NCBI RefSeq assembly: GCF_003570715.1
Contig: NZ_QXXQ01000004.1
Coordinates: 62,001 to 126,000, forward strand
DNA: 64,000 nt
Source of the DNA: Gemmobacter lutimaris
GTDB lineage: Bacteria; Pseudomonadota; Alphaproteobacteria; Rhodobacterales; Rhodobacteraceae
Direction: 5' to 3'
Positions 5,985 through 15,067 of the stretch are shown here, piece by piece; the first letter of the stretch is position 1, and every line of letters begins with the position of its first letter. Under the pieces are notes generated by a model. That model saw nothing but the letters and a program-made list of their open reading frames with translations, was not told the origin of the DNA and ran no database searches. The position numbers were made by a program, and so were the translations under genes.

Positions 5985-8837
5985 TTACTTCGCCTCCTCG
6001 GCCGCTACGGCGGTCTCGTCTTCAGGATGCACGTCATAGGCTTCGACATTCACGGTCTGGCCCGCGCGGATGGCGATGCGCGACAGCGAGGACAGCGCCA
6101 GCATCACCGCGCCCAACACGGTCAGGAACACGCCGAGGTCAAACAGTGCGGCGGTGGCAAGCTCGAACTCCTCAAGTCCCGGCAGGTGGAAATAGCCATA
6201 GGCCGAGGTCATGAAGGGCACACCGGCGAACCACGATCCGATGCCAGTGGCGGCGGCGATCAGCACGCCCGCGCCGATCAGGCCGTGATAGTCGATCTTC
6301 TGGCGAGCCGCTGTCCAGGCAAAGCCTGAAGCCATGTATTGCATGACCAGCGCAATGGCGACCACAAGGCCCGCAATGAAGCCGCCGCCGGGCACGTTAT
6401 GGCCGCGCAGGAAGATATAGATCCCCACCATCAGCGCGATGGGCAGCATCATGCGGGTCGCCACCACCATCATCAGCGGGTGACGATCGCCCGCATCGGG
6501 GGAATCGCCGACCCAGTTCAGCAGCCTTGTATTGGCCGGACCGGGGCGCAGCAGCGCCTCGGTCAGCGCATAGATCAGCGTGGCGGCGATGCCCAGAACG
6601 GTAATCTCGCCAAAGGTATCATAGCCCCGGAAGTCCACGAGGATCACGTTCACCACATTGGTCCCGCCGCCTTCCGTCTTGGAATTGGCAAGGTGGAAAT
6701 CGGCAATGGTCGGAAAGGCGAAATCGCGGGTCATCAGCGCGTAGATCAGCCCGCCGACCGCCAGACCGCCCGCACCCGCCAGCACCGCATCGCGCAGCTT
6801 GCGGCCTGTCGGGCTTTCCGAAGGGGTGTATTTGGGCAGGAAGTTCAGCGCCAGCAGAAGCAGGATCACCGTGGCAACCTCGACCGAGATCTGCGTCAGG
6901 GCCAGATCGGGGGCCGAAAGGTAGGCGAAGCCCACGCTGACCACGAGGCCGATCACCCCCACCAGAACCAGCGTCAGAAGGCGTTGCCGGTGCAGGGCGG
7001 CCACGGCGACCGTGGCAGCCATCAGGGCCAGCCAGCCGATTGCCGCGACCGGCTCGATCTCCATCAACGGGCGGGTGCCGGGGGTGTGGCTGCCGCTGAA
7101 GAAGGCATAGGCGCCGACGGCGACGATGGTGGCGGTGGCCGCCCCCAGATAGTCGCCCAGCCGTCCGGTGTGCAGGGCGCGGGTCAGCATTCCGGCCAGC
7201 CGGGCCAGCGGCTCGATGATCGCGTCGAAGATGCGCTTGGCCTCGGGGCGCGGGCTGGCGAGCCAGATCCGGTCCAGCGCGCCATGCAGGCCCAGAAGCA
7301 TCAGACCGCCACCGATGGCCGCCAGCGACATCCACAGCGCCGGGCTTTCCAGCCCGTGCCAGTGCTTGATATGAGCCTGCACGCCCTCGCCTGTCACCGC
7401 GCCGGCGGCCGCATCGACCAGCCATGCGGCGAAGGTCATCGGCATCAGCCCGATCAGCACCACCAGAACCGCCAGCAGGGCAGGGGCCGCCCACATGCCG
7501 AAGCCGGGATCATGCGGCTTGTGCGGATAATCGTCGCGCACCGGGCCAAGGAAGGTATGGGCGATCAGCCGGAAGGAATAGGCGACCGAGAACAGCGCCC
7601 CGATCACCGCCAGCGCCGGGATGACCCAAGGGGCGGTATGGGCGGCTTCCTCCAGCATCATCTCCTTGGACAGGAAGCCGTTGAAGGGCGGAATGCCCGC
7701 CATTGACAGCCCCGCCACCGTGGCGATGGTGAAGGTGACGGGCATCAGGTGCCGCAGCCCGCCCAGCCGCTTGATGTCGCGGGTATGGGCCTCGTGATCG
7801 ACGATGCCGGCCGACATGAACAGCGCCGCCTTGAAAGTGGCGTGGTTGATGATGTGGAACACCGCGACCGTTGCCGCCGCCTTGGTGCCAAAGCCCAGCA
7901 GCATGGTGATCAGGCCCAGATGCGACACGGTGGAAAACGCGAGCAACGCCTTCAGGTCATCCTTGAAGAAGGCGATCTTGGCGGCCATGACCATGGTGAA
8001 CAGCCCGGCCGATGTCACGATCCAGAACCATTCCGGCGTGCCCGCCAGCACCGGCCACATGCGCGCCATCAGGAAGATGCCCGCCTTCACCATGGTCGCC
8101 GAATGCAGATAGGCCGAAACCGGGGTGGGGGCGGCCATGGCATGCGGCAGCCAGAAGTGGAACGGGAACTGCGCCGATTTGGTAAAGGCGCCCAAGAGGA
8201 TCAGGATCAGCGCCGGCAGATACCAGTCGCTTGCCTGAATCTCGGCCTTGTGTTGCAGGATCACCGTCAGGTCATAGCTGCCGACGATATTGCCAAGGAT
8301 CAGCATGCCCGCAATCATCGCCAGCCCGCCGCCCCCGGTGACGGTCAGCGCCATGCGCGCGCCCTGGCGCCCCTCGGGCAGGTGTTTCCAGTAGCCGATC
8401 AGCAGAAAGGACGACAGCGAGGTCAGTTCCCAGAAGACCAGCAGCAACAGGATGTTGTCCGACAGCACGATCCCCACCATCGCGCCCTGAAACAGCATGA
8501 GATAGGTGTAGAACTGCCCCATCGGATCGCGCGGCGACAGGTAGAAGCGCGCGTAAAGGATGATCAGCAGCCCGATCCCGAGGATCAGACCTGCGAACAG
8601 CAGGCCCAGCCCGTCAAGGAAGAAGGTTGCGTTCAGACCCAAGGCTGGCAACCAGTCGATCCGGGTCTGGATCGCCTCGCCGCGCAAGACGGCGGGGATA
8701 TGCAGAAGCAGTCCCACAAGGGCAAGAAGCGTGACTGATCCGGTGACCGTGGCGCAGGCATTGCGCCCCGCACGGATCAGGAGACCGGGGAGGAGCGCGC
8801 CGAGAAATGGCAGCGCAGCGATCAAGGCAAGTGACAT
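5985..8837 (-). CDS. mnhA: Pha/Mnh/Mrp antiporter fused subunits A and B
   Basis: 950 residues. The N-terminal three quarters are MnhA: NuoL-like proton-channel helices with SAQFPFHFWLPHAMAAPTPVSAYLHSATMVKAG and the hydrogenase-4-like membrane segments. The C-terminal part is MnhB, beginning near DRHPLMMVVATRMMLPIALMVGIYIFLRGHNVPGGG. Fusion of A and B is usual for the Pha type of alphaproteobacteria, where the complex exchanges K+ or Na+ for protons. The ATG at 8837 (MSLALIAALPFLGALLPG) gives the expected first membrane helix; an upstream extension of 25 residues is not hydrophobic. First gene of the six-gene operon. Confidence 0.93.
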   Translation of the reverse strand: MSLALIAALPFLGALLPGLLIRAGRNACATVTGSVTLLALVGLLLHIPAVLRGEAIQTRIDWLPALGLNATFFLDGLGLLFAGLILGIGLLIILYARFYLSPRDPMGQFYTYLMLFQGAMVGIVLSDNILLLLVFWELTSLSSFLLIGYWKHLPEGRQGARMALTVTGGGGLAMIAGMLILGNIVGSYDLTVILQHKAEIQASDWYLPALILILLGAFTKSAQFPFHFWLPHAMAAPTPVSAYLHSATMVKAGIFLMARMWPVLAGTPEWFWIVTSAGLFTMVMAAKIAFFKDDLKALLAFSTVSHLGLITMLLGFGTKAAATVAVFHIINHATFKAALFMSAGIVDHEAHTRDIKRLGGLRHLMPVTFTIATVAGLSMAGIPPFNGFLSKEMMLEEAAHTAPWVIPALAVIGALFSVAYSFRLIAHTFLGPVRDDYPHKPHDPGFGMWAAPALLAVLVVLIGLMPMTFAAWLVDAAAGAVTGEGVQAHIKHWHGLESPALWMSLAAIGGGLMLLGLHGALDRIWLASPRPEAKRIFDAIIEPLARLAGMLTRALHTGRLGDYLGAATATIVAVGAYAFFSGSHTPGTRPLMEIEPVAAIGWLALMAATVAVAALHRQRLLTLVLVGVIGLVVSVGFAYLSAPDLALTQISVEVATVILLLLALNFLPKYTPSESPTGRKLRDAVLAGAGGLAVGGLIYALMTRDFAFPTIADFHLANSKTEGGGTNVVNVILVDFRGYDTFGEITVLGIAATLIYALTEALLRPGPANTRLLNWVGDSPDAGDRHPLMMVVATRMMLPIALMVGIYIFLRGHNVPGGGFIAGLVVAIALVMQYMASGFAWTAARQKIDYHGLIGAGVLIAAATGIGSWFAGVPFMTSAYGYFHLPGLEEFELATAALFDLGVFLTVLGAVMLALSSLSRIAIRAGQTVNVEAYDVHPEDETAVAAEEAK

Positions 8838-8892
8838 ACCGGGGGCGTTCCGTCTTTGGCCGTTCTCGGGCGTCGTGTCTGGTCGGGCTGGC

Positions 8893-8913
8893 TTTGGCCC
8901 TATATGGGCCAAA
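8893..8913. promoter_or_regulatory. 8-bp inverted repeat in the antiporter upstream region
   Basis: TTTGGCCC and GGGCCAAA flank a TATAT centre, 56 bases upstream of the antiporter start and about 95 bases downstream of the ROK regulator stop. It could be an operator for the antiporter operon or a weak terminator of the ROK gene. Nothing else is evident in 8838-9008. Confidence 0.4.
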
Positions 8914-9008
8914 TACCGGGTGGAGCAAGCATTTCCGGGCCAGAAACCGTTTCACGGGCCGGGATTTCCGCATGATTGCGCCATCATCGCCCCACGAGGC
9001 CGGTCTGC

Positions 9009-10229
9009 CTAGCCCTCGGTCAATACCGCACCCTGTTCGAGCAGATAGCGTTGTGCAAGGGGAATCGCCGCCGCACCCAGCGCACGGGCCTCGGGGCCAA
9101 TGGTGCCTTCGCGGATCTGCGGCGGGTCGATGCCTTGCAGGTCCATGCGATGAAGTGCCGCATGGGTGCGCCGGGTGATCTCGGCCCGGATTTCGGGGGG
9201 CATCCAGCCGTCGATCAGCACCGCCCCCAGTTCCAGCAGCGCCGAGGCGCTGATGATGGCCGCCGCCAGCCCTTCGGCGGCTTCGGTCATCCAGTCGTCC
9301 AGAATGGTGGGGCTGACATGCCAGGGCGCGGGGTTCTCCCACAGATGGGCGGAGTCCTCGCCTGCGGCCTCCATCGCGGCGGCGAGGCTCGACAGCGAGG
9401 CGATGGTCAACAGCCGCCGCATCCGCCCGTCGCGCCCCGGCACCAGCATCGGCCCGACGCCCGCGGCATTGCCGCTGCGCCCGGTGAACAACTGCCCGTT
9501 GATCACCAGACCGCCGCCAATGAAATAGCCGAAGTAGAAATACAGAAAGTCGTTCGGCTTTTCGCCGGTGCCGAAAACCAGTTCGGCCCCGCAGGCTGCG
9601 GTGGCGTCGTTCTGCACGCTGGCAGGAAGGCCGGTCGCCGCTGCCAGTTCCGCCGCGATGTCGATGCGGCGCCAGGCATCCATTTCGGCCTGTGGCGCGC
9701 CAATGAACTGAACCCAGCTCCACAGTTGGAAGGGCATGGCGACGCCCATTCCGGCAACACGGTCGCGCAGGGTTTCGGGCAGGGTGGCGCAGAGCGCGGG
9801 CACCGCTTCGGCGGCGAAGGCCAGCACCTGATCGGGGGTCGGATAGCGATAGACCCGCCGCCGGGTGGCGCGCACCTTGCCGGTGAAATCCACAAGGCTC
9901 AGGTCAGCCGACCGCCGACCGATCTTCAGACCCAGAAAGAAGGCGCCGTCCGCCGCCAGCGACATCGGCACCGAGGGTTGGCCGATCCTGCCGCGCACGG
10001 GCTCGCCCCGCGCCAGCAACCCGTCCTGTTCCAGCGCGCGCATGATCACCGACACGGTTTGCGCCGACAGGCCGGTGATGCGCGCGATGTCTGATTTTGC
10101 CAGTGCGCCATGCTGGCGCAGCAGGCTCAGGACAAGGCGTTCGTTATGGGCCCGCATGCCGGACTGGTTGGACCCGCGCGTGCCCGGCTCGGGAAACGAC
10201 CGTTCGGTGGCTGTGGTCACATGCGGCAC
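9009..10229 (-). CDS. ROK-family transcriptional repressor, probable fructose-uptake regulator
   Basis: 406 residues. The N-terminal winged helix-turn-helix (about residues 28-80: NERLVLSLLRQHGALAKSDIARITGLSAQTVSVIMRALEQDGLL) is followed by a ROK sugar-kinase-like domain (FFLGLKIGRRSADLSLVDF; YFGYFIGGGLVINGQLFTGRSGNAAGVGPMLV). It lies downstream of the mutarotase gene and divergent from frcBCAK, the position of an FrcR-like regulator. The start is a GTG at 10229 supported by AGGAG six bases upstream. It probably binds the palindrome at 10808-10824 and is released by a sugar; this is inference from context. Confidence 0.85.
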   Translation of the reverse strand: MPHVTTATERSFPEPGTRGSNQSGMRAHNERLVLSLLRQHGALAKSDIARITGLSAQTVSVIMRALEQDGLLARGEPVRGRIGQPSVPMSLAADGAFFLGLKIGRRSADLSLVDFTGKVRATRRRVYRYPTPDQVLAFAAEAVPALCATLPETLRDRVAGMGVAMPFQLWSWVQFIGAPQAEMDAWRRIDIAAELAAATGLPASVQNDATAACGAELVFGTGEKPNDFLYFYFGYFIGGGLVINGQLFTGRSGNAAGVGPMLVPGRDGRMRRLLTIASLSSLAAAMEAAGEDSAHLWENPAPWHVSPTILDDWMTEAAEGLAAAIISASALLELGAVLIDGWMPPEIRAEITRRTHAALHRMDLQGIDPPQIREGTIGPEARALGAAAIPLAQRYLLEQGAVLTEG

Positions 10230-10238
10230 GTCCGTCTC

Positions 10239-10712
10239 CTATTGATCCCCGCCGCTCTGGCCTTGATGGGCAGCTGGGCGCGTTTGCGGGCCGATCACAC
10301 CCTTACGCAGTATCACATTGCCGTATAGCTCCGGCTCGCCGGTGGCAATGATCGCATAGGCGCCGCGGATGCGCGGATACAGCGCTGCGCCCGCCAGCGG
10401 TTGCACCGCGTGTCCCGGTGCCAGGGCGGCGCAGGCCGCGTCGATGCGGTGATGGATCTCGCCCGCCTGAACCGGGTCGTTGTTCAGCGCGGCGCGAAGG
10501 ATCGGGGCAGGGACATCGCGGTCCAGCGGCAGCACAGCCAGAATGGCCGACAGCACATCAATCATTCCGTGCCCGTCTGCGCGGATCAGCCGCTGCGCAT
10601 GGCTTTGCGCAGGGTAATTGGCATCGACCAGCGCAATCTCGTCGCCATGCCCCATCGCGCGTAGGGCAGAAAGCATTTCGGGCCCAAGCAGGGCGGGCAG
10701 ACCGATCAGCAT
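10239..10712 (-). CDS. RbsD/FucU-family sugar mutarotase (pyranase)
   Basis: 157 residues beginning MLIGLPALLGPEMLSALRAMGHGDEIALVDANYPAQSHAQR, the family signature containing the catalytic-region MGHGDE and DAN motifs. FucU and RbsD interconvert cyclic forms of free sugars so that the usable anomer reaches kinases. Its gene heads a two-gene unit with the ROK regulator and is divergent from the frc transporter, which suggests a mutarotase for the sugar imported by that transporter. The family gives no decision between fucose-, ribose- or other substrates. Confidence 0.85.
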   Translation of the reverse strand: MLIGLPALLGPEMLSALRAMGHGDEIALVDANYPAQSHAQRLIRADGHGMIDVLSAILAVLPLDRDVPAPILRAALNNDPVQAGEIHHRIDAACAALAPGHAVQPLAGAALYPRIRGAYAIIATGEPELYGNVILRKGVIGPQTRPAAHQGQSGGDQ

Positions 10713-10940
10713 GGAATTTCCCCCTCCTGGGGGCGGTTTGCCCGAGTCATGGGCGGAATGTGAATGGTATCCCCAGAGTGGAGGGAAGGCAGGTTGACTG
10801 TCAATATTAAATCAGACTGATTTATTTATCTTGACCCGCCGCCGGGAATCAGGCTTTCTATGCCCATCGCAGCGAGTGAGAGGCGCTGTGTTCGCTTCGG
10901 CAACAGGGGGCGCAATGCCCCGTCCCTGGGAGGAACAGAC
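10713..10940. promoter_or_regulatory. Divergent promoter region of the frc locus
   Basis: 228 bases between the mutarotase and frcB. An AT-rich block at 10800-10830 stands out in otherwise GC-rich DNA and carries the palindrome at 10808-10824. A TTGACC hexamer at 10831-10836 with TTTCTA at 10855-10860 is a plausible promoter pair for frcB; a TTGACT at 10794-10799 has no convincing partner. The ribosome site of frcB (GGGAGGA) ends seven bases before its ATG. Confidence 0.55.
10808..10824. promoter_or_regulatory. Palindromic operator TAAATCAG-A-CTGATTTA
   Basis: A perfect 17-bp palindrome with one central base, located between the divergent mutarotase/ROK and frcBCAK units and just upstream of the likely -35 element of frcB. 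AT-rich palindromes of this size are typical ROK repressor sites, so it is the best candidate operator for the adjacent regulator. Confidence 0.6.
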
Positions 10941-11963
10941 ATGAAATTCAAGACCAAGGCCCTTGCGGGCGCAGCCGCGATTGCCCTGATGTCGGCGGCT
11001 CCGGCCATGGCAGAGGGCGTTTCGGCCTGCCTGATCACCAAGACCGACACCAACCCCTTCTTTGTGAAGATGAAGGAAGGCGCCGAGGCCAAGGCGGCCG
11101 AACTGGGCGTGACGCTGAAATCCTATGCCGGCAAGATCGACGGCGACCATGAAAGCCAGGTTGCGGCGATCGAGGCCTGCGTGGCCGATGGCGCCAAGGG
11201 CATCCTGCTGACCGCCTCGGACACCAAGGCCATCGTCGATGCGGTGAAGGCTGCCCGCGACGCCGGCGTCCTGGTCATCGCGCTGGACACGCCGCTTGAC
11301 CCGATCGACGCCGCCGATGCCACCTTCGCCACCGACAACTTCCGTGCCGGCCTGCTGATCGGCGAATGGGCCAAGGCCACGCTGGGCGACAAGGCCGCCG
11401 AGGCCAAGATCGCCATGCTGGATCTCGCCATCTCGCAACCCTCGGTCGACGTGCTGCGCGATCAGGGCTTCCTGCAGGGCTTCGGCGTCGACCTTGCCGA
11501 CCCGAACAAGTGGGGCGATGAAAGCGATGCCCGCATCATCGGCAACGAAGTCACCTCGGGGAACGAGGAAGGCGGCCTGAAGGGCATGGAAGCGCTGCTG
11601 ACCAAAGACCCGGACATCAACGTCGTCTACACGATCAACGAACCCTCTGCCGCCGGGGCCTATGAGGCGCTGAAGGCCGTGGGGCGTGAAAAGGACGTGC
11701 TGATCGTTTCGGTCGATGGCGGCTGCCCCGGCGTTGCCAATGTCAAGGATGGCGTGATCGGCGCCACCTCGCAGCAATACCCGCTGCTGATGGCATCGCT
11801 TGGCATCGAGGCGATTGCGAAATATGCCGCAGACGGCACCAAGCCCGCGCCCTCCGAAGGCAAGGACTTCTTCGATACCGGCGTGGCGCTGGTGACCGAC
11901 AAGCCGGTGGACGGCGTTGAATCGATCGACACCGCCAAGGGCACGGAACTGTGCTGGGGCTGA
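10941..11963 (+). CDS. frcB: Fructose ABC transporter periplasmic binding protein
   Basis: 340 residues. A signal peptide ([24 protein letters not shown]) is followed by a type-1 periplasmic binding fold of the ribose/fructose family. The mature start [19 protein letters not shown], the [11 protein letters not shown] segment and the end near [16 protein letters not shown] closely match what I know of Sinorhizobium FrcB. The ATG at 10941 is preceded by GGGAGGA; the frame is open further upstream but would place residues before the signal peptide. First gene of frcBCAK; delivers fructose (possibly also mannose or ribose) to FrcC/FrcA. Confidence 0.9.
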   Translation: MKFKTKALAGAAAIALMSAAPAMAEGVSACLITKTDTNPFFVKMKEGAEAKAAELGVTLKSYAGKIDGDHESQVAAIEACVADGAKGILLTASDTKAIVDAVKAARDAGVLVIALDTPLDPIDAADATFATDNFRAGLLIGEWAKATLGDKAAEAKIAMLDLAISQPSVDVLRDQGFLQGFGVDLADPNKWGDESDARIIGNEVTSGNEEGGLKGMEALLTKDPDINVVYTINEPSAAGAYEALKAVGREKDVLIVSVDGGCPGVANVKDGVIGATSQQYPLLMASLGIEAIAKYAADGTKPAPSEGKDFFDTGVALVTDKPVDGVESIDTAKGTELCWG

Positions 11964-12011
11964 TTGCCCGGCATTGATCCAAAACCCGAAAACCCTGAAA
12001 CTGACCTCCAG

Positions 12012-12030
12012 GGGCGGCCAAGCGCCGCCC
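12012..12030 (+). terminator. Hairpin between frcB and frcC (partial attenuator)
   Basis: GGGCGGC (12012-12018) pairs with GCCGCCC (12024-12030) around a CAAGC loop, followed by TTGT but no long T run. Such hairpins after binding-protein genes usually lower downstream expression or protect the upstream message, giving excess binding protein. Confidence 0.5.
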
Positions 12031-12079
12031 TTGTCGCAAGCGCGTCCGGGCAAACCGGGCGGGGCAAAGGGGGAATGAC

Positions 12080-13153
12080 ATGACATCCGACGCCAAGGCT
12101 GCGACGACCTTTGAAGAGGGGCTGAAAGGCGCCTCGGAAAAGGTCGCCGAATTCCACGACGACAAGACCGCCCTGAAACGCATCCAGCACTGGCTGCACC
12201 AGACGCCCTCGGCCGTGCCGATGATTGTTCTGGTGGTGGCGCTGGTGATCTTCGGGGTCCTGTCGGCCAATTTCTTCAAACCGACCACGCTTTCGACCAT
12301 CCTGCAACAGATTGCCATTGTGGGCATTCTGGGCTGCGCGCAATCCATCGTCGTGCTGACGGCGGGGATCGACCTGTCGGTCGGCGCCATCGCGGTGTTT
12401 TCCTCTGTCCTTATGGGCCAGATGACTTTCCGCTACGGGATACCTGCGCCGCTGGCCATCCTGATCGGGCTGGCGCTCGGCACCGCGATGGGCTTCATCA
12501 ACGGATGGCTGGTGGCCAAGGTGAAGCTGCCACCCTTCATCGTGACGCTGGGCACCTGGCAGATCCTGCTGGCCTCGAATTTCATCTTCTCGGCGAACGA
12601 GACCATCCGGTCGTCGGACATTGCCGCGCAGGCCCCGGCGCTGCAATTCTGGGGCAATGCGATCCAGCCGGGCGGGGTGAAGGTGCTTTACGCCGTGTTC
12701 CTGATGATCGCGCTGGTGGCGATCATGGCCTATGTGCTGCGCCATACCGCCTGGGGCCGCCATGTCTATGCCGTGGGCGATGATCCTGATGCGGCGGAAC
12801 TGGCGGGCGTGCAGACCAAGCGCATCCTGATACAGGTCTATGCTTTGGCCGGGCTGTTCTGCGCCATCGCAGGCTGGGTGATGATCGGCCGCTTCGGCTC
12901 CGTCTCTCCTACCGCCTCGACCGGGCAGTTGGGCAACATCCAGTCCATCACCGCCGTGGTGATCGGGGGGATCAGCCTCTTCGGCGGGCGCGGCTCCATC
13001 GTCGGCATGTTCTTCGGCGCGCTGATCGTGGGCGTCTTTGAAATGGGCCTGCGCCTTGTCGGCACCGACCCGCAATGGACCTTCTTCCTGATCGGCGTGC
13101 TCATCATCTTCGCCGTGGCCGTGGACCAGTGGATCAGAAAGGTATCGGCATGA
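12080..13153 (+). CDS. frcC: Fructose ABC transporter permease
   Basis: 357-residue inner-membrane permease of the BPD_transp_2 (RbsC/XylH) family. About 60 cytoplasmic N-terminal residues precede the first membrane helix (VPMIVLVVALVIFGVLSANFF). The family motif GIDLSVGAIAVFSSVLMGQM and the C-terminal GGISLFGGRGSIVGMFFGALIVG are present. Start at 12080 follows AAAGGGGG. Its stop overlaps the start of frcA, so the two are translationally coupled. It forms the channel for the sugar bound by FrcB. Confidence 0.92.
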   Translation: MTSDAKAATTFEEGLKGASEKVAEFHDDKTALKRIQHWLHQTPSAVPMIVLVVALVIFGVLSANFFKPTTLSTILQQIAIVGILGCAQSIVVLTAGIDLSVGAIAVFSSVLMGQMTFRYGIPAPLAILIGLALGTAMGFINGWLVAKVKLPPFIVTLGTWQILLASNFIFSANETIRSSDIAAQAPALQFWGNAIQPGGVKVLYAVFLMIALVAIMAYVLRHTAWGRHVYAVGDDPDAAELAGVQTKRILIQVYALAGLFCAIAGWVMIGRFGSVSPTASTGQLGNIQSITAVVIGGISLFGGRGSIVGMFFGALIVGVFEMGLRLVGTDPQWTFFLIGVLIIFAVAVDQWIRKVSA

Positions 13154-13932
13154 CGCAAGAACCTCTTCTCAAGGCGCGTGGTCTGGTCAAACGCTATGGC
13201 AAGGTAACCGCGCTCGACAACTGCGACTTCGATCTGATGCCGGGCGAGATTCTGGCGGTGATCGGCGACAATGGTGCGGGGAAATCCTCGCTCATCAAGG
13301 CGCTGTCGGGGGCGGTGCAGCCCGACGAAGGCGAGATCACGCTGGATGGCAAGCCCGTCCGGTTTGAAAGCCCGCTTGAGGCGCGCGCGCATGGCATCGA
13401 ATGCGTCTATCAGACGCTGGCCATGTCGCCCGCGCTGTCCATCGCCGACAACATGTTCATGGGCCGCGAATTGCGCAAACCCGGCCTCATGGGCAGCCTG
13501 TTCCGCCAGCTTGACCGCCCTGCGATGGAAAAATTCGCCCGCGCCAAGCTGAACGAGCTCGGGTTGATGACGATCCAGAACATCAACCAGCCGGTCGAAA
13601 CGCTTTCGGGTGGCCAGCGGCAGGGGGTTGCGGTGGCACGGGCGGCGGCTTTCGGCTCGAAAGTCGTGATCCTTGACGAGCCCACCGCCGCGCTGGGCGT
13701 CAAGGAAAGCCGCCGCGTGCTGGAGCTGATCCGCGATGTCCGCGCGCGGGGTATCCCGATCATCCTGATCAGCCACAACATGCCGCATGTGTTCGAGGTG
13801 GCGGATCGCATCCATATTCACCGGCTGGGCCGCAGGCTCTGCGTCATCAAGCCGGGCGATTACAGCATGTCGGATGCGGTGGCCTTCATGACCGGGGCCA
13901 AGCTGCCCGATGGCGTGAGCGAGGACGCATGA
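13150..13932 (+). CDS. frcA: Fructose ABC transporter ATP-binding protein
   Basis: 260-residue single-domain ATPase. Walker A GDNGAGKSS lies at residues 39-47, the signature LSGGQRQGVAVARA and Walker B VVILDEPTAALG follow, and the H-loop reads ILISHNM. It is the size of FrcA, half of RbsA/XylG-type double ATPases. The ATG at 13150 overlaps the frcC stop (ATGA) and its own stop overlaps the frcK start in the same way. It energises sugar import with FrcC. Confidence 0.92.
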   Translation: MTQEPLLKARGLVKRYGKVTALDNCDFDLMPGEILAVIGDNGAGKSSLIKALSGAVQPDEGEITLDGKPVRFESPLEARAHGIECVYQTLAMSPALSIADNMFMGRELRKPGLMGSLFRQLDRPAMEKFARAKLNELGLMTIQNINQPVETLSGGQRQGVAVARAAAFGSKVVILDEPTAALGVKESRRVLELIRDVRARGIPIILISHNMPHVFEVADRIHIHRLGRRLCVIKPGDYSMSDAVAFMTGAKLPDGVSEDA

Positions 13933-14537
13933 TGATGCCGGCCGCGCTGGCCGACGAGATCCGCCGCAGGGCGGCAGGGCGGGGGCGGTTCATCACCGCC
14001 CTCGCCGGTCCGCCGGGGGCGGGCAAATCCACCCTGTCCGAGGCGCTGGTTGCGGCGCTGGGCGAAGGTGCCCGCGTGGTGCCGATGGATGGTTTTCATC
14101 TGGACAACCGGGTGCTGGAGGCGCGGGGGCTTCAGGTGCGCAAGGGCTGCCCGGAAAGCTTTGATGCCTTGGGCTTCGTGCATCTGGTGCAGCGGTTGCG
14201 GGCCGAACCTGAGGTGGTCATTCCCACCTTCGACCGCAGACTGGATCTTGCACGCGCAGGGGGCGATGTGGTGCGGCCTGACGACCGGCTGCTGATCGTC
14301 GAGGGCAATTACCTGCTGCTGGACGAAGCGCCCTGGTCTGATGCACGGCCCTGCTACGACCTGACCGTCGCGCTGGACGTGCCGGAGGCCGAGCTGGAGC
14401 GTCGTCTGGTCCAGCGTTGGCTTGACCATGGGTTCGCGGCGGAACAGGCCCGCGACAAGGCGCTGTCGAATGACATCCCGAATGCCCGCCGCGTGCTGCG
14501 CGACAGTGCGCAGGCGGAAATCGTGATCCGGTCCTGA
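13929..14537 (+). CDS. frcK: FrcK-like P-loop kinase of the fructose operon
   Basis: 202 residues of the nucleoside/uridine-kinase-like P-loop family. Walker A GPPGAGKST starts at residue 27, followed by VPMDGFHLDN (acceptor aspartate region), PTFDRRLDLA and LLIVEGNYLLLD, all typical of the phosphoribulokinase/uridine-kinase group. It is the fourth gene of frcBCAK and overlaps frcA by four bases. FrcK is presumed to phosphorylate the imported sugar, but biochemical proof for the family is thin, so the substrate stays open. Confidence 0.85.
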   Translation: MMMPAALADEIRRRAAGRGRFITALAGPPGAGKSTLSEALVAALGEGARVVPMDGFHLDNRVLEARGLQVRKGCPESFDALGFVHLVQRLRAEPEVVIPTFDRRLDLARAGGDVVRPDDRLLIVEGNYLLLDEAPWSDARPCYDLTVALDVPEAELERRLVQRWLDHGFAAEQARDKALSNDIPNARRVLRDSAQAEIVIRS

Positions 14538-14599
14538 CGCCGGGGTGGCTTGCCACTGCCCCGCCCCGCGCCCCATAAGGAGGCAAACGGAGGGACAGG

Positions 14600-15067
14600 A
14601 TGGCGCCGGAACTGCGGATCATGTGGGAAGACTGGGCAGACCGGAGCCTGCCGCTGCCCGCCTATGAAACCCCCGGCGCGGCGGGGGCCGACATCCGCGC
14701 CAACCTGCCGCCGGATCAAAGGGACACAGGCATCACCCTGCAACCGATGCAGCGGCTCATCGTGCCGACCGGCCTCCGCGTCGAGATCCCCGAAGGGTTT
14801 GAAATGCAAATCCGCCCCCGCTCGGGTCTTGCTCTGAAACACGGCATCACCCTGCCCAATACCCCCGGCACCATCGACAGCGACTATCGTGGTCCGCTGG
14901 GGGTGGCGCTGGTCAATCTGGGCGCTGACCCCTACACCGTGCAGCATGGTGACCGCATCGCGCAGATGATCGTGGCGCCGGTGGTGCAGGTGCGCATGGT
15001 GATGGTTGAAGCACTGGGCGAGACCGCGCGCGGTGCCGGCGGCTTCGGATCGACCGGGCGGCGCTGA
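14600..15067 (+). CDS. dut: dUTP diphosphatase
   Basis: 155-residue trimeric dUTPase that hydrolyses dUTP to dUMP and pyrophosphate, keeping uracil out of DNA and supplying dTMP synthesis. All five conserved motifs are visible in order: [31 protein letters not shown] with the catalytic aspartate, GDRIAQMIV, and [10 protein letters not shown] at the flexible C-terminus. Start ATG 14600 has an ACGGAGG ribosome site. The stop shares one base with the start of the next gene (TGATG), so the two are translationally coupled. Confidence 0.96.
   Translation: MAPELRIMWEDWADRSLPLPAYETPGAAGADIRANLPPDQRDTGITLQPMQRLIVPTGLRVEIPEGFEMQIRPRSGLALKHGITLPNTPGTIDSDYRGPLGVALVNLGADPYTVQHGDRIAQMIVAPVVQVRMVMVEALGETARGAGGFGSTGRR

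Noticed and set aside
6339-7706. Long plus-strand open frame opposite the fused antiporter subunit
   Set aside because: Low-complexity antisense of a certain gene; no start signal or family match.
13150-13932. frcA as a truncated double ATPase
   Set aside because: FrcA of the fructose system is naturally a single-domain protein of about 260 residues, and all motifs are present.
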